Origin: Aldehydirespirator sp965116665
Lineage (GTDB): Bacteria; Actinomycetota; Acidimicrobiia; Acidimicrobiales; Aldehydirespiratoraceae
Length of the DNA stretch: 64,000 nucleotides
NCBI GenBank assembly: GCA_965116665.1
Contig: OZ220709.1
Coordinates: 930,001 to 994,000, forward strand
Direction of reading: 5' to 3'
Every line of letters starts with the position of its first letter. Position 1 is the stretch's first letter. Both the position numbers and the translations under genes were made by a program. Below, piece after piece: positions 14,288 to 22,713 of this stretch. The notes beneath the pieces are model-generated. The model worked only from the letters and a program-made list of their open reading frames with translations, did not search any database and was not told where the DNA came from.

Positions 14288-16648
14288 ATGGGGGCCGGCG
14301 TGAGGTGGACCGGCCGGTCGCTGCGCCGCTTCGAGGATCCGGCTCTCGTCCGGGGACTGGGCCGGTTCGTGGCCGATGTCGCCGACCGGCATCGCGACAC
14401 GCTTCACGCCGCGTTCGTGCGCAGCCCGGTCCCCGCAGGTGAGATCCGCTCGATCGAGGCGCCTCCGGGCGCGGCGGTGCTCACCGCGGAGAGCTTCGGA
14501 GGCATCCGAACCATGTGCGCCCGGCTCGACCGGCCCGATTTCGTGGCGCTGGAGACGCCCGTGCTGGCGTCGGACGCTGTGCGCCATCCGGGCGAGCCGG
14601 TGGCTCTGGTCGTGGCCGGCTCGCGGGCCGAGGCTGAGGATCTGGTCGAGCAGGTGGTCGTCGACATCGAGGCGACCCGGCCGGTGCTGGACGCGGCCGC
14701 AGCCACCGACCCGACTTCCCCGGCGGTCCATGCCGATCTCGACATGCCGATGGGCAACAACGTGGTGCTCGACGCCCGCTTCTCCACCGATGGGTTGGAG
14801 GCCGCGTTCGAGGCGGCCGATGAAATCGTGACCCTAGACATCCGGGCCCACAGGCAGAACGCGCTGCCCATCGAGGCCCGGGGCGCGGTGGCGGCCCACG
14901 ACGCCGGCACGGGCCGGACGACGCTGACGGCCGCCAACCAGATGCCCCACATGCTGCGCACCGCGCTGGCCGACATCCTGGGCATCGGCGAGGCCGAGCT
15001 CCGGGTGGTGACTCCCGAGGTGGGCGGCGCCTTCGGGCAGAAGATGTGCGTGCCCCGCGAGTACGTGGCCCTGGTCGCGGCCGCCCGCCTGCTCGGGGCG
15101 ACCATCGCCTGGATCGAGGACCGGTCCGAGAACCTGCTGGCCTCATGGCACAGCCGCGACCACACCTACCGGTTGAGGGGCGCCTTCACCCGGAGCGGGC
15201 TACTGCTGGGCCTCGACGCCGACATCTTGTGCAACATCGGCGCGTACAGCAACTACCCGGTCACCTTCGGGGTCGAGCCACTCATGGCCCTGGCGGAGCT
15301 TCCGGGGCCCTACCGGCTGCCGCAGTACCGGGTGCGCTCCCGGGCGGTGACCACCAACATGTGCCCGATCGCGCCCTACCGCGGCGTCTCCCGCCCGGTG
15401 CTGACCCTGGCCATGGAGCGGCTGATGGACACCGCGGCGCGCCGGCTCGACCTCGATCCCGTCGAGATCCGCCGGGCCAACCTGGTCAGCGAGTTCCCGT
15501 ACTCGATGCCCACCGGGCTCCCGGTCGATCCGGGCTCCTACGTCGAGACGCTCGACGCGGCGGTCGAGGCGCTCGACCTCGAGGGTTTCCGACGTCGCCA
15601 GGAGCGGGCCGCGGCCACCGGACGCTACCTGGGGGTCGGGTTCTCGGTGTTCGGTGAGCGCACCGGCTACGGCACGCCCGCGTTCGCGGCCCGGGCGATG
15701 GAGATCACCCCCGGCTACGAGACGGTGCAGCTGGAGATGAACCCGTCGGGCGACGTGATCGCTCGCATCGGCGCGTCCCCCCACGGCCAGGGCCTGGCCA
15801 CCGCGCTGTCCCAGCTGCTGGCCGACGAGCTGGGGGTCGAGCCCCGGAAGGTGTCGGTGGTCCACGGCGACACCGACACCACCCCGTACGGCTGGGGAAC
15901 CTTCGCCAGCCGGTCGATGGTCATCGCCGGCGGGGCCGCCAAGCTGGCGGCCGAGCGCCTTGCAGCCCAGCTCCGCGAGATCGCAGCCCACCGTCTCGAG
16001 GCCAGCCCCGAAGACATCCGGCTGGAGGACAACTCCGCGGTCGTAGCCGGCACGAGCGTCGGCGTCACGCTGCCGGAGATCGCCCGCATCGCCCATCACA
16101 GCAGCCACCTCCTGCCGGCACCGATGGAGCCCGGCCTGAGCGTCTCAGCCACCTACGACCCTGGAGGCACCTTCTCGAACGCGTGTCACGCCGCCGTCGT
16201 CGAGGTGGACGCCGACACCGGCCATGTCCGCCTCGAGCGTTTCGTTGTGATCGCCGACGCCGGCCTGGAGGTCAACCCCATGATCGTCGAGGGGCAGATC
16301 CACGGCGGCGTCACCCAGGGGATCGCCAACGCCCTCTACGAGGAGCTGGTGACCGACGGCGACGGCAACCTCCTGACCGTCTCACTCATGGACTTCCTGC
16401 CCCCGACGGCCCGCGAGGTCCCCCTCATCGAGGTGACCCATCTGCAGACAATCACCGACGCCTCCATCACCGGCGCCAAGGGCGTGGGGGAGGGTGGAGC
16501 CATCGGCGCCCCGGCGGCGGTGCTGAACGCCATATCGGACGCGCTCGCGCCGCTGGGGATCGAGGTCAACGAGATGCCGGCCACTCCGGCGCGGGTACGC
16601 GAGCTGATCCGGGCGGCGCAGTCCGCCGCGGCAGGAGGCGGCCCATGA
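14288..16648 (+). CDS. Molybdenum hydroxylase large (Mo-cofactor) subunit 1
   Basis: A 786-residue xanthine-oxidase-family large subunit with the usual small N-terminal aldehyde-oxidase a/b hammerhead domain (about 1-120) and the Mo-pterin domain. Cofactor-binding segments are GGAFGQKM, the active-site loop YRGVSRP, SPHGQGLATALSQ and GAKGVGEGGAIGAP, which contains the catalytic Glu. The loop lacks the AYRCSFR of form I CO dehydrogenase, so CO oxidation is unlikely; hydroxylation of an N-heterocycle or aldehyde is expected. It is only moderately similar to the second large subunit downstream, suggesting a different substrate. Its 3' end is tandemly duplicated together with the start region of the next gene. 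Confidence 0.9.
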   Translation: MGAGVRWTGRSLRRFEDPALVRGLGRFVADVADRHRDTLHAAFVRSPVPAGEIRSIEAPPGAAVLTAESFGGIRTMCARLDRPDFVALETPVLASDAVRHPGEPVALVVAGSRAEAEDLVEQVVVDIEATRPVLDAAAATDPTSPAVHADLDMPMGNNVVLDARFSTDGLEAAFEAADEIVTLDIRAHRQNALPIEARGAVAAHDAGTGRTTLTAANQMPHMLRTALADILGIGEAELRVVTPEVGGAFGQKMCVPREYVALVAAARLLGATIAWIEDRSENLLASWHSRDHTYRLRGAFTRSGLLLGLDADILCNIGAYSNYPVTFGVEPLMALAELPGPYRLPQYRVRSRAVTTNMCPIAPYRGVSRPVLTLAMERLMDTAARRLDLDPVEIRRANLVSEFPYSMPTGLPVDPGSYVETLDAAVEALDLEGFRRRQERAAATGRYLGVGFSVFGERTGYGTPAFAARAMEITPGYETVQLEMNPSGDVIARIGASPHGQGLATALSQLLADELGVEPRKVSVVHGDTDTTPYGWGTFASRSMVIAGGAAKLAAERLAAQLREIAAHRLEASPEDIRLEDNSAVVAGTSVGVTLPEIARIAHHSSHLLPAPMEPGLSVSATYDPGGTFSNACHAAVVEVDADTGHVRLERFVVIADAGLEVNPMIVEGQIHGGVTQGIANALYEELVTDGDGNLLTVSLMDFLPPTAREVPLIEVTHLQTITDASITGAKGVGEGGAIGAPAAVLNAISDALAPLGIEVNEMPATPARVRELIRAAQSAAAGGGP

Positions 16649-16686
16649 TCCGGGCGGCGCAGTCCACCACGACAGGAGGCCGAACA
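16605..16686 (+). repeat. 41-bp tandem duplication spanning a stop/start junction
   Basis: Unit 1 is 16605-16645 and unit 2 is 16646-16686, with about six differences by eye. Each begins TGATCCGGGCGGCGCAGTCC and carries a CAGGAGG ribosome-binding site just before an ATG (16645 and 16686). The first ATG overlaps the large-subunit stop (ATGA) and now opens only a 14-codon frame; the second starts the 2Fe-2S subunit. Confidence 0.85.
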
Positions 16687-17165
16687 TGACCCAGCCGCGA
16701 GTCGGGTTGACCCTGACAGTGAACGGCCAGCGGCACGAGGTGACCGTGGAGCCCCGCAAGACATTGGCCGACACCCTGCGCGAGGACTGCGGGCTGACCG
16801 GAACCCATCTCGGCTGCGAGCACGGCGTGTGCGGCGCGTGCACCGTCCTGGTCGACGACGAGCCGGTGCGGTCCTGTCTCATGTTCGCGGTGCAGTGCAC
16901 GAGCACCGCGATACGCACCGTCGAGGGACTCGCCGACGGCGACCGGCTGCACCCGATCCAGCAGGCCTTCTGGGAGCACCACGGCCTGCAGTGCGGCTTC
17001 TGCACCCCCGGATTTCTGATGCTGGCCACGTCGGTGCTCGAGTCCCGCCCCGACATCGGCGACGAGGAGCTGCGAGAGGTGCTGGCGTCGAACCTCTGCC
17101 GCTGCACCGGCTACCAGAACATCATCACCTCGGTTCACGCCGCCCGCGACCAGATGCGATCGTGA
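16686..17165 (+). CDS. Molybdenum hydroxylase 2Fe-2S (small) subunit
   Basis: A 159-residue CoxS-like iron-sulfur subunit. The plant-type ferredoxin domain has GCEHGVCGACTVLVD plus a later Cys (RSCLMF), and the helical domain has CGFCTPG and LCRCTGY, giving all eight cluster ligands. It carries electrons from the Mo site to FAD. CAGGAGG lies eight bases before the ATG; this start region is the second copy of a 41-bp repeat, the first copy lying at the previous stop codon. The second large subunit follows 34 bp later, so this protein may serve both large subunits. Confidence 0.93.
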   Translation: MTQPRVGLTLTVNGQRHEVTVEPRKTLADTLREDCGLTGTHLGCEHGVCGACTVLVDDEPVRSCLMFAVQCTSTAIRTVEGLADGDRLHPIQQAFWEHHGLQCGFCTPGFLMLATSVLESRPDIGDEELREVLASNLCRCTGYQNIITSVHAARDQMRS

Positions 17166-17199
17166 TCGGGACTCCAGCGGCCCCGGCAGCGGGATTGCC

Positions 17200-19482
17200 G
17201 TGATCGGCCAGTCGGTCCGCCGCCTCGAGGACCAGCCCCTGCTGCGGGGCGAGGGCCGGTTCGTCGCTGACATCAACCTCCCACACCAGCTCCACATGAG
17301 GATCGTCAGATCCCATGTGTCCCACGGGACGATCGAGTCGATCGACGTCTCCGACGCCCTGGACGTACCCGGCGTGGCCGCGGTCTGGACGGGCCTCGAT
17401 GTGGCTGACATCGATCCCATCGACTTCCGGCAGGTGGGTGCCGACCAGATGGTGCCCTACCGCCAGCCCATCCTGGCCCAGGACCGGGTGCGCTACGTGG
17501 GCGAACCCGTCGCGGCGGTGTTCGCCGCCGACCCGTACATCGCGGAGGACGGCGCCGAGGCCGTGGTCGTGGAGGTGTTGGAACTGGCGCCCGTACTCGA
17601 CGCCGCCGGCGCGCTCGGGGACTTCGACGGGCGGCTCGACACCGAGGCCTACGTGTTCACCGAGCAGACCGGCGATGCAGAAGCGGCCTTCGCCCGGGCC
17701 GAACATGTGCTTGAGGCCGAGTTCAGCGTGGGACGCCACACCGGGGTGCCCCTGGAGTGCCGGGGGGCGCTGGCGGTGCACCATCGCACCACCGGCACGC
17801 TCGAGTTCCTGGGGGCGGCCAAGGTCCCGTTCCAGAACCGTGACGCCCTGGCCCGGATGCTCGGCCTGGCGCCGTCGGGGGTCGTGCTGCGCGAGGCCCA
17901 TGTCGGCGGAGGGTTCGGCGTACGGGGCGAGCTGTACCCCGAGGATGTCCTGGTGGCGCTGGCCGCCCTCCGGTTGGGCCGGCCGGTGAAATGGATCGAG
18001 GACCGCCAGGAGCATCTGGTGGCGGCCAACCACTCCCGCGATCAGCACTACCGGCTGCGGGTGGCCACCGACGCCTCGGGGGTGGTCGAGGGCCTGGAAG
18101 TGGAGTTCGTCAGCGACCAGGGCGCCTACGTCCGCACCCACGGGGCGACGGTGGCCACCCTGGCCGCGGCCATGCTTCCGGGCCCGTACCGGATCCCGAA
18201 CTACCGGGTCACGGGCCGGGTGCGACTCTCGAACAAGACCCCGGCGGGCACTTACCGGGCGCCGGGACGCTACGAGAGCACCTTCGTGCGGGAGCGGGCC
18301 CTCGACGCGGTGGCGGCCGAGCTGGGCATCGATCGGGCCGAGATCCGGCGCCGCAACCTGATCGGCTCCGAGGAGATGCCGTTCGAGCGGGGCGTCGACG
18401 CGCTGGGCACGCCGGTCGTCTACGACTCCGGGAAGTACGAGATGATGCTCGACCGGGTGATGGCCCACATCGACTACCCGGGCCTCACCGAATCACTGGC
18501 CGAACGTCGAGCGGCAGGTGAGCTGGTAGGGCTGGGCCTGGGCTTCTTCGTGGAGAAGTCCGGCTTGGGACCATTCGCCGGGAGCCGGATCGAGGTCGAC
18601 CCCTCGGGCTGGGTCACCGTGACCACCGGCGAGGCCTCGGTCGGCCAGGGCTTCGAGACGGTGATGGCCCAGATCTGCTCGGAGACCCTCGCGGTGGACC
18701 TCGACAAGGTGTCGGTGGTCCACGGCCAGACCGACCAGATGTCCTACGGGATGGGCGCCTTCGCCAGCCGGGCCACGGTGATGGCAGGAACCGCGACCCA
18801 CACCGCCAGCATCGCCCTGCGCCGGCGGGCCGTCGAGGTCGCCGCAGAGATGCTCGAGGCCAGCCCGGACGACCTGGAACTGGTCGACGGCGCGGTGAGG
18901 GTGGCCGGCTCGCCTGCCCAGGCCGTTTCGCTGGGCGCCATCGCGTCGGCTCTCGGTCCGGCGTCGCCGTATGTGCAGGACCGACCGGGGCTGGTGACCG
19001 AGGAGTGGTACACCACGAGCCACATGAACTACCCGTACGGCCTGCACGCCGGAGTGGTGGTGCTAGATCCCGACACCGGCAGCGTGGGGATCGAGCGGTA
19101 CGTGATCGCCTACGACATCGGGCGGACCATAAACCCGATGCTGGTCGAGGGCCAGATCGTCGGCGGAGCGGCCCAGGGCTTCGGGGGCGCGCTGTTCGAG
19201 GACTTCAGCTACGACGAGATCGGCCAGCCCCTGGTGACGACGTTCATGGACTACCTGATGCCCACCGCAGCAGAGATGCCGGAGGTGGAGATCCTGCTGT
19301 CCGAGGACGCCCCCAGCCCGCTCAACCCGCTGGGAGTCAAGGGTGCCGGCGAGGGCGGCACCAACGCCTGCGGCGCGGTGATCGCGTCCGCCGTGGACGA
19401 CGGCCTCGGCCGTCCCGGAGCGGTCACGTCGTTGCCCATCACCCCCGAACGCCTCCACGCCCTCTGCCGCGGTGATTCGTAG
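17200..19482 (+). CDS. Molybdenum hydroxylase large (Mo-cofactor) subunit 2
   Basis: A 760-residue large subunit starting VIGQSVRRLEDQPLLRGEGRFVAD, the classic N-terminus. Mo-cofactor segments are VGGGFGVRGE, the active-site loop TYRAPGRYE, GEASVGQGFETVMAQ and GVKGAGEGGTNACGA with the catalytic Glu. The loop resembles form II (YRGAGR-like) proteins rather than CO dehydrogenase. The end SLPITPERLHALCR reappears 3 kb downstream as a remnant. The GTG at 17200 fits the family start. It closes a transcription unit M-L1-S-L2; the fibronectin-type gene downstream converges on it. Substrate is unknown. Confidence 0.9.
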   Translation: MIGQSVRRLEDQPLLRGEGRFVADINLPHQLHMRIVRSHVSHGTIESIDVSDALDVPGVAAVWTGLDVADIDPIDFRQVGADQMVPYRQPILAQDRVRYVGEPVAAVFAADPYIAEDGAEAVVVEVLELAPVLDAAGALGDFDGRLDTEAYVFTEQTGDAEAAFARAEHVLEAEFSVGRHTGVPLECRGALAVHHRTTGTLEFLGAAKVPFQNRDALARMLGLAPSGVVLREAHVGGGFGVRGELYPEDVLVALAALRLGRPVKWIEDRQEHLVAANHSRDQHYRLRVATDASGVVEGLEVEFVSDQGAYVRTHGATVATLAAAMLPGPYRIPNYRVTGRVRLSNKTPAGTYRAPGRYESTFVRERALDAVAAELGIDRAEIRRRNLIGSEEMPFERGVDALGTPVVYDSGKYEMMLDRVMAHIDYPGLTESLAERRAAGELVGLGLGFFVEKSGLGPFAGSRIEVDPSGWVTVTTGEASVGQGFETVMAQICSETLAVDLDKVSVVHGQTDQMSYGMGAFASRATVMAGTATHTASIALRRRAVEVAAEMLEASPDDLELVDGAVRVAGSPAQAVSLGAIASALGPASPYVQDRPGLVTEEWYTTSHMNYPYGLHAGVVVLDPDTGSVGIERYVIAYDIGRTINPMLVEGQIVGGAAQGFGGALFEDFSYDEIGQPLVTTFMDYLMPTAAEMPEVEILLSEDAPSPLNPLGVKGAGEGGTNACGAVIASAVDDGLGRPGAVTSLPITPERLHALCRGDS

Positions 19483-19516
19483 TCGATGGAGCCGAGTGAG
19501 CTTCCGGGCCGGGCCG

Positions 19517-22420
19517 TCACTCCGAGGTGTCGACTTCGACGGTGTCGGAGCGCAGCACCGTGGTGGTTAGCCGGGTCTCGTCGCCGTCGACCGCCGCTAT
19601 GAGAATCACGGCGTAGCGATTCGACTTCCCCCGTCTGGGGGTGTCGTCGAAGAACTCGTAGGCGGTCGTGCCGCGCTGCCAGTCGACCTCGCCCACCGCG
19701 AGATCCGCGGACTGCCAGTTGCCTCGGCTGCGCAGCACCCGCATGGCCACGATGTCAGCCCATTCGGGCTGCTCGGGCACCGTCCAGCGCAGCTGCACAC
19801 CGCCGTCGCCGGCTGCCGCCTCGAGGTCCTCAGGCGCACGCGGCGGCTCGGCGGGGGTGGTGACCGCCACGATCGGCGAGTACACGTCGTGGGCCTCCCA
19901 GCGCCCTGCGGTGAAGATGCTCGCCTCCAGTCGCACCCGGTAGCAGTGCGAGGCGCCTGCGGCAATGTCGCGTGAGTCCGGATACGACACCGCGCCGCTG
20001 TCGAAGTCCACGTCCGCCTCGTTCACCCACGTCAGGGTGGACCAGTCGCCCTGCGGGTCGACGCGCTCGATGTACATGTCGCCGACCGAGACGTACGCGC
20101 CGGTGTCCGGGTCGCGGTATCCCCGGGCGGGCTGATGCGGCGCCACCCATGACAACGCCACCTTGCGGTCGGTGGCGACCGCCCGCAGATCCGTCGGCGC
20201 CAGGACCGGGGCGCCGGCCCGGGGTGTGGCGCTGGTCTCCGCCGCCGTTCCCCAGTCGTCGTTGCTGGTGGCGCCGTCGCCGTCGTCGTGGCCGTTGCGG
20301 GCCAGGACCCGCACACGGTAGGCGACGCCGTTGTCGAGGCCCGAGACAGTGGCGCTCAGACTGCCGCCGGCCGCCACCGCCATCTGCCGGTCCGCTCCGT
20401 AGTCGTCGTCGGTCCCGGACTTCCACTGCACGACGTATCCGGTGATGGGGCGACCCCCGTCGTATGCGGGTTCCGCCCAGCACACGTTGATCCGGCCGTC
20501 GCCGCCGGAAGCGGCCAGCCTGGCCGGCGCCTGCGGCACGCAGCCCCCGTCGACCCACGGGTTGCGGACCGGCCCCACCGTGTAGAACATCGAGTCGTAG
20601 GCCTGCTGCGACGAGCAGTAGCCCCCGAACTCGTTTCGCATCTGCGCGAACACCGTCTGAGCGCTCGTGTAGCGGCCCACCTTGGACATGTCGGCCCACA
20701 ACGACTCCAGGTCCAGCTCCCCGTCGCGGCGGTAGGTGTCGTCGAACCACTCGGGCATCTCCCCCTTGAGAGCGGCCTTCACGACTTCTTCGGCCTCCGC
20801 AGTCGGCGAGTCGGGCACATGCTCGCACGCCTCCCAGTACCCGGTTTCCCCCCCGGCCACGAAATCTTCGACGACATCGGCGTAGAGTTCCTCCGACGTG
20901 CACCAGCTGCTCGGCCCGTCGGGGAGCAACCGGCCGAAGTAGACGTGGGCGACGGCGATCGGGGCGGGCGCCGCGGCCGCGTCCGAGGACAGCGTGTAGG
21001 AGTGCGCGACCTCATGCACCGCGGTGGCCTTGTGCCGCACATGGTCGTCGTCAATGTCGATGCGGTCTGTGCGGCACATGGGGATCCCCTCAGCCTCGTC
21101 GTGGCGGCACCTCATGGAGTGGGATCCGAGGTACAGGAGCGACGTCACCCTGAACTCGACATCCCGTTCCCTGAGGTACTCGACAGCCTCAACGAACCAC
21201 GGGTGCTCGTCGCCGATCTCCTCCACGAGTTCGTCGAGGTAACGCGAGAACTGCTCGCTGCCCGACACCGGCACGGCCGTCACCTCCTCGGAGGCGGCGC
21301 CGCGCCCGACGGAGTTCTTGGCCAGAACCCGCACCGAGTAGCTGTCACCGTCGACCAGGCCTGAGATCTCAGTGGACCCGCTCCTAGAGGATCGGCCCCA
21401 GACCGACTTCTCGGACCAGTCGGCGTCGGTGGAGCGCTTCCACTGCACCACGTAATTCGTTATCCCCGCGCCGCCGTCGCTGGTGGGTGCGTCCCAGCTC
21501 ACTCTCAGCGTCCCGCTGTGCCCGGTCACCACCCGGGCCGACACGTTCCTGGGTGCGCCGGGCACAGCCGGCGAGTCCGGCTCGGACTCCGACCGGAGCC
21601 GGTGCTCCGGCCACTTCGTCCCGTAGCCGCCCCCCGGGGGTTCCGGCTCCAGCGCGGGCTCCGGCGCCGGCGCGGGCGCGGCGGGGGTGTTGACGTCGAC
21701 CCATCTCGACCGGGGGGTGAGTCCCGCGGTGGTGTGGGCCTTCACCCGGAACACATGGCGGGTGGAGGGCTCAAGCCCGGTGGCGGTGTAGCCGGTGGCG
21801 GAGTCGCCGGTGTCATGAACGAGGATCCGGAAGTGGCCGACGGGATCGATGTCCTTGTAGCGGATCAGGATCTGGTAGCCCTCCACCACCAGACCGGCAG
21901 GCGGATCCCAACTCAACACGGCCCGGTCGTGGAGGATCTCGGTGGCCTCCAGGTTCGTGGGCGCGGCCAGCGCATCCGCGGGCGCGGCGGGAGTGTTGAC
22001 GTCGACCCATCCCGACCGGGGGGTGAGCCCCGCGGTGGTGTGGGCCTTCACCCGGTACACATGGCGGCGCTCCGGCTCGATGTTGCGATCGGTGTAGACG
22101 GTTCGGGTCGAGCCGGTGTCCTCGACATGCACACGGAAATGTCCGACGGGGTCGATGTCCTTGTAGCGGATCAGGATCTGGTAGCCCGTAACGGCCGCGC
22201 CTTCGGGCAGCACGGGCGCATCCCAGTTCAACGTCACGGTGTCGAACCCGACATCGCCGGCCCGAAGGTTGGTCGGCGCGGCCAGTTCCACCGGGTGAGC
22301 CGATGCCGGTGGCGCCAGCGCCGCCACCAGCGCCAACACCGACACCAGCGCGCCCCAGCGGCGCCCCCATCCAGCCGGCAGGTGAGGGCCGCATGGCCGG
22401 TTGTCGTGATGCGTGCTCAT
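19517..22420 (-). CDS. Secreted multi-FnIII protein with an HExxH zinc-protease-like domain
   Basis: The 967-residue protein has a Sec signal peptide (hydrophobic residues about 23-36, cleavage near PPASA-HP). Two almost identical fibronectin type III repeats (about 46-145 and 149-246, both with GYQILIRYKDIDPVGHFR) are followed by a Pro/Glu-rich linker and a third FnIII domain (about 288-385). A central region of about 265 residues holds HEVAH (469-473), a zincin motif, with EELYAD about 35 residues later as a possible third ligand, and several cysteines. Two or three more FnIII domains complete it. An extracellular metallopeptidase or adhesin is plausible. GGAG precedes the ATG. A remnant of a Mo-subunit gene lies just upstream. 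Confidence 0.82.
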   Translation of the reverse strand: MSTHHDNRPCGPHLPAGWGRRWGALVSVLALVAALAPPASAHPVELAAPTNLRAGDVGFDTVTLNWDAPVLPEGAAVTGYQILIRYKDIDPVGHFRVHVEDTGSTRTVYTDRNIEPERRHVYRVKAHTTAGLTPRSGWVDVNTPAAPADALAAPTNLEATEILHDRAVLSWDPPAGLVVEGYQILIRYKDIDPVGHFRILVHDTGDSATGYTATGLEPSTRHVFRVKAHTTAGLTPRSRWVDVNTPAAPAPAPEPALEPEPPGGGYGTKWPEHRLRSESEPDSPAVPGAPRNVSARVVTGHSGTLRVSWDAPTSDGGAGITNYVVQWKRSTDADWSEKSVWGRSSRSGSTEISGLVDGDSYSVRVLAKNSVGRGAASEEVTAVPVSGSEQFSRYLDELVEEIGDEHPWFVEAVEYLRERDVEFRVTSLLYLGSHSMRCRHDEAEGIPMCRTDRIDIDDDHVRHKATAVHEVAHSYTLSSDAAAAPAPIAVAHVYFGRLLPDGPSSWCTSEELYADVVEDFVAGGETGYWEACEHVPDSPTAEAEEVVKAALKGEMPEWFDDTYRRDGELDLESLWADMSKVGRYTSAQTVFAQMRNEFGGYCSSQQAYDSMFYTVGPVRNPWVDGGCVPQAPARLAASGGDGRINVCWAEPAYDGGRPITGYVVQWKSGTDDDYGADRQMAVAAGGSLSATVSGLDNGVAYRVRVLARNGHDDGDGATSNDDWGTAAETSATPRAGAPVLAPTDLRAVATDRKVALSWVAPHQPARGYRDPDTGAYVSVGDMYIERVDPQGDWSTLTWVNEADVDFDSGAVSYPDSRDIAAGASHCYRVRLEASIFTAGRWEAHDVYSPIVAVTTPAEPPRAPEDLEAAAGDGGVQLRWTVPEQPEWADIVAMRVLRSRGNWQSADLAVGEVDWQRGTTAYEFFDDTPRRGKSNRYAVILIAAVDGDETRLTTTVLRSDTVEVDTSE

Positions 22421-22462
22421 CGTGGCTCCGATAACGGTGATGACTTGGCTATCTCAGGGAGA

Positions 22463-22479
22463 CATGTGTGAGCATACAT
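22463..22479 (-). promoter_or_regulatory. AT-rich dyad upstream of the FnIII/HExxH gene
   Basis: ATGTGTGAGCATACAT is an imperfect 7-2-7 dyad, inside a wider GACAT/ATGTC pair (22461-22486). It lies about 45-60 bp upstream of the minus-strand ATG at 22420, in one of the few AT-rich intergenic patches, and may be an operator or promoter part. Confidence 0.3.
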
Positions 22480-22487
22480 AGATGTCC

Positions 22488-22577
22488 GGAACCGGGGTGC
22501 CGGGCGGTGCGGCCGTCGCCTCGCTGCCCATCACCCCCGAACGCCTCCACGCCCTGTGCCGGTCGGGCGGAGTCTGA
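22488..22577 (+). pseudogene. C-terminal remnant of a Mo-hydroxylase large subunit
   Basis: The plus strand reads GVPGGAAVASLPITPERLHA then LCRSGGV and a stop (TGA 22575-22577). This matches the last residues of the large subunit ending at 19482; 31 bp (22525-22555) are identical to 19433-19463. Nothing of the rest of such a gene is present upstream, where the AT-rich promoter region of the FnIII gene begins. The end sequences differ, so it may derive from a third paralogue whose body was replaced by the FnIII gene. GGGCCGCTCGGGCC just after it (22584-22597) also occurs in the helicase inverted repeat. Confidence 0.75.
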
Positions 22578-22713
22578 GCTAGCGGGCCGCTCGGGCCTCG
22601 GCGGGGCTGCCGGGCAGGCCGGGGTCCGGGGTCGTGCCGAAGGCGTCGCTGGGCCGGGGGCCCCTCGATCCTGCGCAGCCTGGGCGTGCAGGCCGGGGAG
22701 ATGTCCGGTGAGT

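Noticed and set aside
13414..19482. Carbon monoxide dehydrogenase (coxMLS)
   Set aside because: Neither large subunit has the AYRCSFR active-site loop of form I CO dehydrogenase, so only the general molybdenum hydroxylase family is assigned.
21690..22270. Possible CRISPR-like or satellite repeat
   Set aside because: The long direct repeat here encodes two near-identical FnIII domains within one reading frame, with one repeat pair rather than a spaced array.
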